Positions 10,818 through 23,102 of a DNA stretch of 64,000 bases are shown here, piece after piece; position 1 is the first letter of the stretch, and each line of letters opens with the position of its first letter. Position numbers and translations under genes: made by a program. Source of the stretch: Chaenocephalus aceratus (taxonomy: Eukaryota; Chordata; Actinopteri; Perciformes; Channichthyidae); NCBI GenBank assembly GCA_023974075.1, contig CM043797.1, positions 16,804,103 to 16,868,102 on the forward strand, read 5' to 3'. The notes under the pieces were generated by a model, which was not told the origin of the DNA, did not search any database, and saw only the letters and a list, made by a program, of their open reading frames with translations.

Positions 10818-11819
10818 CAGTGGCACAGAGGCATGACAGGGGGGACGCGAGAGACCAGGAGGAAAAATTGTTATTAAAAAAAAAAATCATAATTTGAAAT
10901 ATTATTGATTCTAAAATAATATGATGCAGTACAGTACTATTACGTCTGGGTCTCTGTGTTTCATTAAAGCTCGGCTCTGTGTGTGTGCGCGAGCGAGAGA
11001 GAGCGCACCGGTACCGGAGATCGTTGTTGTTAGCTTCTGGTGCTAGCGAGCTGCGCTAACGGATATAAGGAGTTTTTTCAACAACAAAGTGGAGGAGAGT
11101 CCTCTCCTGTCAGACTGAGAGGCTCAGTGAACTAAAGGACTCTCTCAGTGTTATCTCAGTGGGTCTCAAACGTTTTGATCACCATTAATATAAACAATTA
11201 TTTCCGAGGCACACGTTTATATGATCATTATAGTTATAAAAAAATAAGAGAATAAATGAAAAAACAGGTATGAAATACTATATGACAGTAAAAAAAGAAT
11301 AAAGTTTAAAAGGGTGATTTGTAAAATATCCATAAAGAAAAAGTAAATCTGTTAACAGTTCTGTTTCATATGTGTGTTGAGAGATGTATCCATAGATCTC
11401 TTCATTTTGCTCTCAAAGTGCACCAGATTGATGCTTTTAACTTCAATATTTAAAAATAAATCTTCCCGGGGGAGCTTGCCCCCGGACCCCCCTATGTGAG
11501 GTCCACACACCACCTATAAAAATAGCACTTTATCCCTGCTTACACCTATATGCCGTGAGCTGATTATCGAGCCTTCATTGTAACTGTCACATTGTGTATT
11601 TGCGTGGGGATTGTTGTAGTAGAACATTCCTCTGTAGCGACCGGTACATTAATGGGAAACCCTAAATGTTTGAGCACCCTCTATGAAACGTCAAGCTACC
11701 CCACAGCACCCCCAAAATAAATCTCTGGCGCCGCCACTGAGCCTGACTTGTGTTGGGGGGGCCTGACTTTTTTTTTTCTCCAAAGGGGGGGCCTGACAGA
11801 AAAAGTTTGGGAACCACTG
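10818..11819. mobile_element. hAT element, non-autonomous, with a second hAT-like end inside
   Basis: It starts CAGTGGCACAGAGGCATGAC and ends GTTTGGGAACCACTG, the classic Charlie-like hAT end. The 8-bp target duplication GTCTAGTG is perfect (10810-10817 and 11820-11827). At 11727-11740 an internal GGCGCCGCCACTG looks like the terminus of a different hAT, and the GGGGGAGCTTGCCCCCGGAC block at 11468 is also common in fish hAT elements, so this may be a composite. No transposase frame survives. Confidence 0.8.
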
Positions 11820-11827
11820 GTCTAGTG

Positions 11828-13590
11828 CATAAGGAAGAGTGTCTGCTCTTGACAGAAGGTAAACTCCTCACAGTTTCCTAATGAAGATGGATCAATGGCA
11901 ATGCTATTCATTTACTGACAACCACACACAGTGTACAGCACAGCCCATATCCTGTGATGTGTCACTGAACATAGCTACGGCATTAACGAGCATGGTAAGG
12001 ATAAGTCCTTGGCATCTGGAGATCATGGTCAGTGGAGGAGAACGAGGGAGAGCCAAAGGGAGGGGGAGAGGAAAAAGGGAGATGGCGAAATAAAAGTGAA
12101 ACAGACACAGAGACAAAGAGAATGAGAGGAAGAAAGATCACAAATAGGGAGGGCCAGAGTGAAAAGGGCAAGACATTTGTCACCCTCTCCTACATGACTA
12201 TAGGAAGAAAGAACAATATCATTAATCTCCTGACATTTCAATATTGTATTAACCTTTCTAGTGGAATTCTCTGTGCTCATTTGTCTTTTTTGAGGGGGAG
12301 AACAATAATAATCGATAGAACAAGCTCTGGACACGATCTAGAAGTATAGTGCAGTCAAATAACATACAACCTCAAGCCAGTCATATGATGCTGCCCTGTC
12401 GTTAGTCATCACTCCTCTTATCTACTTTAAATAATTGGTTAGAATAAAAACATATCAAATAAAAAGATAAATGAAAGTGGAAGCGTTTAGCTGTTGCTCT
12501 CCAGTAGGTCACAGTCATAAAAGAGAAAAATGGCAGAGTTGTAAAACAACAGCTTAAGATTGCAACACAATCAGCTGTCTTATGTGAAGAGAAAAAAGTC
12601 CTGAGGCCACACAAAGCATGATGAACCCATGTCTCACCACAGCCCCCCCACACCCCCACTCAGTCAGTCAGCAATGGAAAGATAGAAAGACAGAGAGGTG
12701 GAGAAGAGGCAGGATGAATCTAAAGGTGCCCACACCCTTTAAACCCCACCGCCTGGATCCTCCCTCCCTGTAATACCTCCACAGCCTGTTCACCCTTGTC
12801 CTCACCTTCCATTCATCAATACCTGAAGAACACCAGCCATTCAAATCACCAGCACTCCCCAGGCCATTTGACTAAGAAAACACCCTAATTTATTTCCATT
12901 ATGCGCCCTCACTGAACATCAAGCACTGGCAGGCCTTTTGTCTATCATCCTTTACATTTAGCCTCTATGATTGGTGGTGTCAGTGTTTTGTTGATCGCGT
13001 TCAGCGAAGCTTTTATGTAATCGTGTCACTTTTGAATGGTGTGATTTTATGTTTACATCGAGCATTCCTAACCTTGGAGAGTATTCACCTGGGTTCAAGG
13101 GTTATTTCAATACTGTCATAACAGGTATACCTTGACATGTTGACTTAGACAAGAGCCTTCTAATGGGTTTCTTTGAATTCACAGGGAAATGAATGGGTGG
13201 CAGATTCACACACCTACGTATTTTCCTCTGTGTGAGGAAGGCTTTTAATTAGTGTTCTATTGTAAAGTGTATAGTTTAGCAGAAATCAATCATATTTGTA
13301 AAAGAAGAGTATTGTTTGGGACAGGAGCATTAGGAAAGCAGGGGGTAGAGAAAATAGAATGAACACTGAGAATTATTTTTGTAAAATTAGATTGCTTGTA
13401 TCCCCGCTGATGCCTTTAGCCTCCCTAGTTGCAGCCCAAAGTTGCAAATCAACAAGCTTGCCTGTTTTTAAATATAATAAAGTCACATGTTTAATTGCCT
13501 GCATTTAAAAAAAAAAATGGACATTCCCATTTGATTGCATTCTTTCTATGGTGTCTCAATTTCCATAGTGTGTATATTTAGTGTTCCAAT
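11828..13590. other. Unassigned non-coding sequence
   Basis: Purine-rich tract at 12030-12160 produces overlapping frames on both strands (low-complexity artefacts). No domain, splice-consistent exon or known repeat was recognised. Confidence 0.4.
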
Positions 13591-13817
13591 TAGGGCTGTC
13601 AGTCGATTAAAATATGTAATCGCGATTAATCGCATGATTGTCCATAGTTAATCGCGATTAATCGCAAATTAATCGCACATTTTGTATCTGTTCTAAATGT
13701 ACCTTAGAGGAATATTTTTCAAGTTTTCAATACTCTTATCAACATATGAGTGGACAAATATGCTTTATGCAAATGTTTATGATCATTTGAACAATGAGAA
13801 ATATTCTCATGAATATT
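13591..13817. mobile_element. hAT-like MITE end (TAGGGCTGTCAGTCGATTAA)
   Basis: The sequence TAGGGCTGTCAGTCGATTAA followed by repeated AATCGCGATTAATCGC words is a widespread vertebrate repeat end, probably of hAT type. Only one end is visible; the other is interrupted or lost at the junction with the next repeat. Confidence 0.5.
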
Positions 13818-14322
13818 CAACACACTCTCACTCCCTAAGCGTCCAGGAGCGACGTTTGGTCAGTGTCCGTGGCGTCCAGTTGTGACGCTCCTAGGCTCCT
13901 TCGGCGTCATAAAGGGACGCAAATAGCTTTCAACTGATTGCAATGTATTCCCATCTGCGGCGGGATTTGACGCTCATGGAAGCACGGCATTCGTTTGTGT
14001 CGGCTGCCCTTAAAGGCAATGTGAGCGTCCATTCCCATTGGATAACGGAGAATTGTACACCCGGAAGTAAGTATTCCTCTTACTGTCGATTGATTTTACA
14101 GTGATATCTGCACTACTCATCGACTAAAAAACACCAGATTATCCTTGTTAATTACACAACATTGATTGGTTTAAATTGTGTGCAATGCTTTTGTATTTTT
14201 CCCCTTCGATTCGGAGAAACAAATATTTTTTCGGAGTAAAGGATGGCAGAAGACACTACACTACCGAGAATCCCCAGCTATCGTTTGGACTACACCATGT
14301 GCTCTGTTTTGACAAACCCCGT
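13818..14322 (+). repeat. Dispersed repeat family, copy A
   Basis: This 505-bp block, beginning CAACACACTCTCACTCCCTA, recurs in reverse orientation at 30430-30927 with only scattered differences. Both copies contain an ATG reading MAEDTT close to where similarity ends. After 14322 the copies diverge completely. No terminal inverted repeat or target duplication was found, so the class is unknown. Confidence 0.6.
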
Positions 14323-14785
14323 GATAGTCCTCAAGCTCTGTGATTGGAGAGTGTGCTCCGAGGGTTACGCCGATTCTCGAACAGCACTTGAAATGGGATG
14401 GAACCACGGCAGACTGTCCAAAACTGGATTTGAATGGGTACACCGCGTCCCCCCCTCCCCCACCCCGTCCCCAGAACTACACATGCTGGCTATTCTGTTT
14501 CGCAACATGTTCTCTATCTATGGCACGTCTCTACTGGGAGTTGTAGTTTTAAAAGACGTTTTCGTATTTCCCATAATAAGAAGTTGCCAGTATTAAACTG
14601 TGTACATCCCTGGAGGTTTAGGGGATAGGAAACACTCAAATTTAAAACATATAATTAATAAATGGGTGAAAATTGCTTGTGCCCATAATAGGCAGCATTA
14701 ATATATATACCCACATGCCAGCTAAGGTCAGAAGAGCTTTATTTAACAGCTGGTCTTATGTTTGTGACCCCTGTTGTTAATTGAT
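14323..14785. other. No gene seen
   Basis: Continuation beyond the shared part of the repeat. The frame 14243-14596 runs across the similarity break and is not supported as a gene. Confidence 0.4.
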
Positions 14786-15310
14786 AACATTACATTACAT
14801 TACATTAATTGATAAGCCTGAAACATGCACTTGTCAAGGTTCAGAGGCACATTTTGCAAATATGGCAGTAGCCATCGATCAGCTTAAGATAAGATATACT
14901 TTATTGATCCCAAGTTGGAACATTTGCGTTACATCAGCATGTGTAACAGTTGTAAATATGCAGTGGTGTTTATTTGTAAATAATTTAGTATAATCACACA
15001 AATTCTGTGTTTTATATTTAACAATTCTGTGTTCTTTATTTATTGATTGTTCAATACCTGACAAGGCCGGAGATGAAATATCTACATACATCTTATAAGA
15101 GTATAATACATTATGTATAATATCAGTTAAAATAAGTGCTTCAACATAGTTAACATTGCTGGAGGTATGCACAAATATTGATAGATGTCTTGTAATGCAC
15201 TATTGAGGAACCTGCGACCGAAGTTTTTCATTCAATGCAGAACTACACCACAGTTGTGTAGGCCATATGATATGTCAATAAACCTTAGAAAATCTTGAAA
15301 TCTTGAAAGG
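14786..15310 (-). mobile_element. LINE 3'-end fragments
   Basis: An (ACATT)n tract at 14786-14808 and the block AAGATATACTTTATTGATCC with CAAGTTGGAACATTTGCG (14886-14930) are tails of fish non-LTR elements read on the minus strand. Only untranslated sequence remains; at least two LINE tails may be abutted here. Confidence 0.45.
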
Positions 15311-15858
15311 GATGTGCAAAATAGTCATTATATACAGTCTTTAATTAACTATTAGTAGAGAATAACGAGTAATGAATATACTTTATAGGGATCCTATTAA
15401 AGATCAAATGCAAATATGCTCCATTTTATAGAAATGTTGTTTTTAAGACTGCCTGTATTTTTTATTTAATTTAAATCGAGATAATACACCCGAAAAAAAA
15501 GCTTTTTATTGATACAAAACTCGACCCAAAGCGTCTGAATTTCTGACATGTCATTCCCAGCAGCCTCCGCGCGCGTTGACGTCATTTTGGCCAAACAGTC
15601 TGGGCCAAATATCTCGACTCGGCAGTCTGATTGATTGATTGATTGATTGATGAGAAAGTTTATTAACAGCTTGTATATTGGGTACAGTACAGTACAGCTC
15701 AAAACATACAATTGTTAAGGGGATGCAGACCAGAGAAAGACTTTCGTCTTGTTTACATCAGGGTCCCCCATTTCCAATTCATCATAGTCTCGTGTGCTGT
15801 TCACATGTCAGCGGTGTTTTTCGAAAAGAAAAACTCTGAATTATATCCGCGAAAAACA
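15311..15858. other. Mixed sequence with a LINE-like (TGAT)n tail
   Basis: A TGATTGATTGATTGAT tract at 15628-15650 is followed by TTTATTAACAG, the look of another minus-strand LINE tail. The rest up to the DIRS terminal repeat is unassigned. Part of 15712-15858 might belong to the element the DIRS copy inserted into. Confidence 0.35.
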
Positions 15859-16055
15859 TGGGTTCTCATTCATAACACTCCGTTCGATGTCTCATTATGG
15901 GAATGCGCCTCATCGCGGAGCAAAACAGAAGCATTAATCTCATTACGCCAATCCTGATTGGCTGGTGATCTTGACGTCAGCGTCAGGGAATCCACCCCCT
16001 ATAAGTAGCTTGCCCTACGTCGCAATGCGTCATTCAAACACCTCTTCTCGCTTCA
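15859..16055 (+). repeat. DIRS left inverted terminal repeat
   Basis: The segment from GTTCTCATTCATAACACTCC through GATTGGCTGGTGATCTTGAC to ATGCGTCATTCAAA is matched in inverse orientation at 23795-23965. The shared core includes a CCCCCTATAAGTAGCTTGC block, a plausible TATA-type promoter for the element. Confidence 0.75.
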
Positions 16056-16529
16056 GAGCACATCTTTATGGTAGCCGGGCTAGCTTAACAGTCCACAGAC
16101 TGAACCCAAATCTAAATTCGGTCGACTGGGCGCTCGCCGGCTACCCTTCCTACTTCGCAAGAAGACTGCTAATATTAACACACCAGTTAGTATTATAATC
16201 GACCTCGCCGTTTCTTCCTCGGGAATTAAGGTAAGGTTTTGATTTTTTCAAGCTAGCAACACACCTGTCGCTAGCTGCTTTCCATCACTACCGACACCAC
16301 GGTAGCGAGGACGTTTTTTCTTTTTCTCTTTCTCACAGAGGAGGAAAGGATTAAAAAGAATATTAACACTCCAGTTAATATTCTTTGAGAAAAAGACCTA
16401 CACCGTCCTCTTTTCTCCGAATTAAGACAGGTTGGAAACACTTTTTTCTCGACGACGTACCTGTTACGAGTGGTCCTCTCCACGCCACGCGACGAAACAA
16501 GACTGGACGCCTCTCTCCCTCACATCAGA

Positions 16530-18143
16530 GAAGTCAGGGACTCGGAGGTTCGACTCTGCGGCTGCGGGTTGAAAATATCAGGCACAGACTCAACACCAGG
16601 TCTGCTCGTCCTGCCTCGGGCTGGAAATACCCAGGAGGCTATGACAAACCCCGCCTCGTGCGGGCATTGTGCCCGTTTCACCATAAAGAGCCTCCACCGA
16701 CGGTTAGCACGCCAAGCTAGCTTGTCGGGACAGGACCCCCTCATGTCCGTTGATTTGCCGGCTGGCAATCAGACGTGGGGGCGTCCGCGAAGAGATTGAG
16801 CCCAGCAATGGGTTGGTCTGGGGCTCATCAACAGCGGCAGCTGCAGAACGGAGTCCCCCCGCCGTGTTTAGGCTGGGAAACGGTGGCGGGCAAGAGAAGC
16901 GGGAACGGAGCCCCACGCTTTACCAAGCTGGGGCTCCGGATAGGACCTCACCATGGTTTCGCCCGCGGAGGATGTCCTGGAATTGGATTAATGGAGGACG
17001 AAGAGGATGCCTCTGAGTTCCTCCGTCTGATTCGGATGAGCAAGAAGACGATATATTCATGTCACTAGGCTAAAGATGCAAAGCTGGGAGCGATGGACTG
17101 CTCTACCGGGCGATAGCACACCAGATTCGCCCTGTCTGAGCATGGACCTGCAGCCGTGTTTGTGTCAGCGTGCCGCGTCCAGGATAGACATCCCGTGGCC
17201 CGAAATGGCCAAGGAAGACCTCCAGGTCCCGTTACGAGGGGAGGAAAACATTTTCACTCAAGCAACGAGGACAAAGAGGCAACTCCTTCCGGTCTTCCCG
17301 GAGATGTTGGATGAGGTGTCGGTCTCGTGGAGAGACCGGCCCTTTAGCAACAAGGCCCCAATCCAGGGTGCCTCCTCCCTAGACTGTGACGGTATGGAGA
17401 GGCTCGGCCTGCTCCGCATACCGCCTATGAAACCGCTGGTGGCAGCCCACCTCCTACCGAGGATGGGCCCGTCACCAAGCAGGAACCCCACGCTGCCAGC
17501 GAAGGCGGACCGATTCCAGTCGACCATGACTGAACGGTCCTACAGAGCCGCACCGTTGTCCGCCAGGGCTCTGAACGTTTCCTCGATGCTAACCGCGTAC
17601 CAAGCGGAGCTCTGTGAGGATCTGTCGAGCAATCCTGGACCGGCCGTTCTGGATGAGATGGCCGCGGTCACAGACATTTGTCTCCGTGTCCAACGCTGCG
17701 CCGTCCAGGCCACGGGCAAGGCAATGGGGATCATGGTGGTGCAGGAAAGAGCTAGATGGCTCAACCTCACCAACCTCCCAGACCGGGAAAAGGAGGATGT
17801 GCTTGACATGCCCATCGTTCCCGAGGGGATTTTCGGCTCCACTCTCGCCTCCATGCAGAGGAGATGCGAGTCGAAAAAGAAGGAGGACGAGGCCCTCCAC
17901 CTCTGCCTCCCTCGAAGGGTCCAGCCGCTGCCTTCACAGCGGCAGTCCTTCAACCAAGCTGTCTCTCACCCTGCTCGGTTCAAAATACCCAAACAGCAGA
18001 GGTCGCAGCCCGCCCCGAGTCTCCAGCCCAGGCAGGAGACGAGGGCGAGTTGGCCTAGAAAATCTCCGGTCCCGGCTGCAGTCCAGGCGCAGCCGACCCA
18101 GAATTTCGGCCAGCAGTCGAGGAAGAAGAAGCGAGCGGCCTGA
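16530..18143 (+). pseudogene. DIRS gag, frameshifted
   Basis: Gag is the structural protein of the retrotransposon. The first part (frame of 16470-16799) has a cysteine-containing zinc-binding-like segment around ASCGHCARF and the RRLARQASLSGQDPL motif seen at the start of fish DIRS gag proteins. After at least one frameshift, an acidic SDSDEQEDDIFM-like stretch leads to the long frame 17076-18143. That frame contains PPMKPLVAAHLLP and LSARALNVSSMLTAYQAEL, hallmarks of DIRS gag, and ends in a basic, Gln/Pro-rich tail. The frame is otherwise uninterrupted. Confidence 0.75.
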
Positions 18144-18449
18144 CAGCCCCTCCTTCTCTCCTCTGTGACAGAGCTGGAAGTCCACGGTTCCCCAGCTCTA
18201 GATGTGTTCCCGCCGCCTCGAGAGATGCCTCAACACCATCCTCAAGTCCGCAAAAGCACATGTCACAAGTTTGTTGTTGTTTCTAAAATAAAACATTTTC
18301 CGCTGACGCATCCAGGCTTCAAGCCAAGGGCGCAGCTCAAAAAAATGAAAAAAAAACAATAAAAACAATAAACAGTCTGTCAACTGTTCCCCTTCTGAGA
18401 GCAGCTACGGCTTCTCTCAAAAGGCAGATTATAGACGGGTCTGTGAAGA

Positions 18450-18585
18450 CACCATCGTCACGCGCATGCGCAGTGCCGGTTGGGGCTGTGAAGGCACCAC
18501 CGTCACGCGCATGCGCAGTGCCGGCTGGGGTTGTGAAGGCACCACCGTCACGCGCATGCGCAGTATCGGTGGGGATTGTCGAAAT
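18450..18585 (+). repeat. 45-bp tandem repeat, three units, each with an NRF1-like site
   Basis: Three units begin CACCATC/CACCACC at 18450, 18495 and 18540. Each contains the palindrome GCGCATGCGC (18462-18471, 18507-18516, 18552-18561), the core of the NRF1 consensus. They lie between gag and the RT remnant. Confidence 0.85.
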
Positions 18586-18714
18586 TGGGCACCACCGTGT
18601 TCAGACACTAGAGGGCCACATAACACAACTAATAGGGACTCAGAGGGTAAGAGACGTGACATCTCCGCTGACTCTAAGGAGCATACAGTGGAAGATGCTC
18701 ACAACATCTGCTTG

Positions 18715-19330
18715 GGGTTCTCAAGACAGTAACACGGAGCTACAGACTCCAATTCGCTGTCACCCCCCCGCTTCTCGGGCATTCTGTATTCACAAGCCCG
18801 GGGAGAGTCAGCCCATAAATTACCTGGAGCTTTTAGCGGTGTTCCTCACTCTAAAATGCTTTCTGCCTTTTCTCAGAGGACATCATGTCCTCGTGAGGAC
18901 AGACAACACGACCACAATATTGTGTATAAACCGCCAAGGGGGTTTGCGTTCTCTCCAGTTACACATTCTGGCACGCAAACTGATCTTATGGAGCGGCAGC
19001 AGCGTCTCCTCTCTCTGAGAGCGACACGCGTACCAGGAGTGATGAACCTCGGGCAGAGCTACTGTCCAGAGGTGCACCACTATATGCAGACTGAAGTCTA
19101 CATCCAAGGATTGTGAGTCAGCTGTGGGTGCGTTACGGCAGAGCCGCGGTAGATCTGTTCGCATCAAAAGAAAATGCTCAATGTCAGCTGTTCTTTTCAA
19201 TGCACGATTTAAACGCACTGTTAGGCGTGGACACGCTCGTGCACGATTGGCCTCCGGGCCTTCTGTACGCGTTCCCCACCCTGGCTCTGATACCCCCAAC
19301 TCTGGCCAGGACTGATAGCTCCGCACTGTC
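18715..19330 (+). pseudogene. DIRS RT remnant joined to RNase H, frameshifted
   Basis: A short piece of the N-terminal RT region (YRLQFAV followed by a PP motif, about 18735-18770) runs almost directly into RNase H: INYLELLAVFL, HVLVRTDNT with the catalytic-type Asp, and INRQGG (18810-18950). The RT palm with its YxDD motif should lie between them and is absent. Downstream, shifted frames carry the usual post-RNase H region, such as GRAAVDLFASKENAQC and WPPGLLYAFP. Once the replication enzyme of the element; now inactive. Confidence 0.7.
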
Positions 19331-20034
19331 CTGCAATGTACGGGCTGGCGGAGATATATCAGCTTGCTGTGAGGGCAGCCATGGCAGCCCCCACTACGCA
19401 GGGACATTACTGTCTCAGGCGGGGGGGGTGGCGATCTTTCACCCACGCCCAGAGCGCTTGGCACTATGGGCCTGGCCCGTGAGTGGTACAATCTGAATAC
19501 AGTGGGAATCTCTCAGAAGGTGATAAACACTATTCAGAGTGCGAGAGCTTCCTCCACCAGGTCTCTCTATGACTGTAAGTGGAGGGTGTTTGAGGAGTGG
19601 TGCCTTCAAAAAGGACACATCTCCTTTCAATGCCCTGTCGGGGTGATTTTATCATTTCTACAGGACTTGATCGATAAACACAGAGCTTTCTCTACGATCA
19701 AAGTGTACCTGGCTGCTATTGCTGCATGCCATGTGGGCTTTGAGGGAAAGACGGCTTGCCAACATCCTTTGGTCTGCCATTTTATGAAAGGGGCTCGCAG
19801 GCTCCTCCCTGTTTCCAGGTCACTGGTGCCCTTATGGGACTTGGCAGGGTTTTAGAGGGCTCAACCTGACCCCATTTGAACCCCTGGAAGGAGCTGACAT
19901 GAAGACTGGTCACTCAAGACAGTGCTGTTACTGGCCCTGGCCATTCGCCAAGCGGGTCAGTGACATTCATGTGCATCTGTACATCCTTCATGCACTCAGT
20001 TCGCCCCAGGGCAAACAAGACTGTTGTTGTAGCC

Positions 20035-23000
20035 CAGTGACCACCAAACTGGCGGCCCGCGGGCCACATCCGGCCGCCAGACATTCTCATCCGGCCTGCA
20101 CGACGGGGTTGACTGTGGCGTTGGCGGAGTGTTACTGCGTTCGCCCCCCACCCATTCTTTGTTACAACGTCTCGTGAGTAAGGTGCAGTCGTACCGGAGT
20201 CCAACAGAGAGGCAGCAGCTGCGGGACAGGAGACTGCGTACTGCGAAACCTTCCCTCCCCTGAAGAAGAAGTGATCCTTCGTTGTGAAGAGTCTGGTTAA
20301 TGCGCTCCGCACCACAGCAGTAGCCCCGCTGCGACAGAGTCTAACAGAGAGACTGGAGCTGCGGGGACAGTTAGCCTAGAAGCAGGGTTGGGTTGTAACG
20401 GAATACATAACAGCGTTAAGTAATCAGAATACAAAATCAAGTGTATTCAGCTGGCGCAGCGCCATATAGATAGAAGAGTTACGACACCGAAGTCCAAAAA
20501 CGGTTATCGTCACGTGGTTTCATGTAGACGAGGATCGTTCCCCGGAAGTTCATGGTGGGCAATGTGAATGCATTGATAACAGGAGATAGAACTACGATTT
20601 TTGGTAATTATTAGTGAATAAAGGTTTTGATTTGCAATATTTATACAACAAATCGATATCGGTGTATGTATTTACATCAAAAAAATAAAATCGAATTTGC
20701 TAATATTAAGTGATAATATTAGGATTAGTGTGAAACAACTAGTTTACATGTTACTAACAGTGCCTTGTAAAGAGCCTGTTGCTGTTTATTTATAGCTTTG
20801 AATTCTTTCAAACCAATATTATCTTCTTAAACTTGTATGGTAGTAGGAGCATCACTTTCTAATGTTTATTGATACATTTAGAGGGAGGGATCTAAAGTAA
20901 TGCTTTAAAATTAAGATTGGATTCATTTCTACCATTTTCTTGAATTCATGGTAGTTTCAGTTAATGCCCTGGTAATTGAGGACACAAGTTATCTAAATGA
21001 CTAATGTCATCTTTATGGCTTTCAGAAAGGACAGAGACCGACAGGTGACTATCAAAGGACTAGCAGCAGCAGCAGCAGCAGGACTAGCAGCATATGATGA
21101 TAATGATGATGTTAAATGTGTTGTTTTAGGAACATCCATTTTGTCGGTGCCTTTTCCTCCGTGTTTGTCCTGGTTTGCTGTGCTGCCTCCTAGTAGCCAC
21201 CATGGTTTGATGTGCTGCCTGGGGATGCTCAAATCGCTCAGAGAAAGGAGTACGAATGTACAGCTTCCCCACTGACACAGAGCGGAGGAAAAAATGCTGG
21301 CTCAAGTCAGGCAGGAGCAATTTCCACGACCAACAGCAACAAAATATGTGATGTAATTATATACCAAACACTGCATTTGCACTTTTTCACAAACGAAAAC
21401 CACACCATTGGGAAAGCTTAATGTTTTGTTTAATACAAAAAACAGGGAAAGGCTTGAAAACACTGAGAGTTGAGACTCAGGGTGCAGGGGTGAGGGTCTC
21501 AGTGCAGGTATTAAGGCTCCATTGAATCCCCCTCTGGTTCTTGTAGCTGAAAGAGGGAGTAACAGACAGGAGAAAGGGTTATACACAAACAGCACAACCT
21601 ATTGTTTGGGAAATGCCCTTGGGGAGATAAGGTGTTTACTTATATAAAACAGTATTAAACTTACCTTGTGTTTTCACTCTCACTTAAGTCCCTCTCCCTT
21701 TGCCATCAATCCAGAATCAGCTGAGCTGCAACATTATACAGAACAGGTAATAATCAACAGAATCACAAGGACACAATATGGCTCTGCTAAAAACACTCAC
21801 TCTTACACGCACCAAAGTTATATTTATCTAATATTTAACTCCCTCCACCCCCCCGCATACAATCCCGTTTAGAAGCCCCTCTTCTCTAATTCAACATGTT
21901 GGACGAAATGACATTAAGAGAACGGAATTTACAATTAAAAGGCTGTTCAACGTGTGTTGCTAACTTGCTTCGGTATGCTAGCTTAATCTGTTATCTGTAA
22001 ACGTTCCCTAAATCTACTAATTTAGGGATAATCCACTGACATCCTTTAATACACATGTTCATTTGAATCAGATGTACTGATAATATCCGCAATATAAATC
22101 TTTAAACTTCTTCTTACCTTTAAAAGTCCGTCACGAACGGTGTATTATGCTGCAACTCCACAGCTCTGCCAGCCTTGGCGCTAACTTCCGGGGAACGATT
22201 GAGAGGCTCCACGATCCGCCATTGCTGTAAAAAAGTGGTCCATTGGAGTGAATGGAGATGTCGTAACTCTTCTATTAAATAGCTCTGAGCTGGCGTTACA
22301 TTTGAAAAACGAGTAATCTGATTACAGTTACTTTCGTAAACCTGAAGTGAATACATTTTGGAATACTTATTGGAATTATTGGTGGAAAGGTTTCCTCACA
22401 AAATGTAATATTCATTACCGGCAGAACTGTGTGCACACTGCACAGCTGCAGCTTGTCTGTGAGCGAGAGAGAGATGCAGCGTGTCTGTGAGGCCCCGCCC
22501 CCGCACGCAGATGAGAGAGAGAGATCTCTTTTAAAATATATTGAAAGTTAGAAACGGAGATGGTTGGATAAAATGTGCAAGATAACGTTTATGTATCATT
22601 TCTTTATTGTCGAAATGATGACATTTCATAACGGGATGAAATCAAAGTGAATGGCCTGCTGCTGAATGCGTGGGGCAAGTGACTGGAAAAAGTTTTAAAA
22701 GTTATTACATCGTTTCAGATAATAAATAATAATGATAATTCATTCTATTTAGGGGCGCCTTTCAAAGCACACCTTACAATTCATAACATATTCCAAGGAA
22801 AGGTTTTAAGACAGTACAAAGAATGCAGTCCGGGTGATGTTTTTTATGTGGGGTGCAGATGAGAGAGCTGTCCAGAATGACACCAAGATGTTGTGTTTGA
22901 CTTCTTGATAAGCCATGAAAACAGTAAAATAAGTGTCTCCTGTGCACCAAAACATACCCATCTGTTATGGAAAAATAAAGTATTCCAAAAGTAATCTGAA

Positions 23001-23102
23001 TACTATTTATAAAATTCTGGGCTATATAAAAATCGCTGGCCCGCGATAGTGTCTATTGGTTACATTTCGGCCCTTGGACAAATGTAGTTTTGGTGATCCC
23101 TG
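20035..23102. mobile_element. hAT element, 1.23-kb family, copy 2, itself interrupted
   Basis: It has the same termini as the copy at 3897-5130 (CAGTGACCACCAAACTGGCG and GGTGATCCCTG). The 8-bp target duplication TTGTAGCC is perfect (20027-20034 and 23103-23110), and removing the element rejoins the DIRS recombinase sequence. A second hAT at 20457-22287 splits it. Without that it measures about 1229 bp, nearly the same as copy 1. Confidence 0.9.
20457..22287. mobile_element. hAT-like element nested in the hAT copy
   Basis: The termini CAGCGCCATATAGATAGAAG and, inverted, CAGAGCTATTTAATAGAAG share a long inner block, AGAAGAGTTACGACA. The 8-bp target duplication AGCTGGCG is perfect (20449-20456 and 22288-22295), and comparison with the uninterrupted copy at 3897-5130 confirms the empty site. 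Inside are (AGC)n at 21060-21080 and possible exon-like pieces near 21020-21290. No transposase motif was recognised. An 8-bp duplication also fits P-type elements, so the superfamily is not certain. Confidence 0.85.

Noticed and set aside
12029..12349. ORFs on both strands of a purine-rich tract
   Set aside because: Low-complexity GA/CT sequence with no domain and no splice support.
16271..16916. Overlapping ORFs on both strands before the DIRS gag core
   Set aside because: Only the frame carrying ASCGHCARF and RRLARQASL agrees with known gag; the others are shadows.
17618..17650. NPGP in the DIRS gag (DLSSNPGPAVLDEM) as a 2A ribosome-skipping peptide
   Set aside because: The position where 2A peptides have Glu is Ser, and the upstream sequence is normal gag helix. 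Likely a coincidence.
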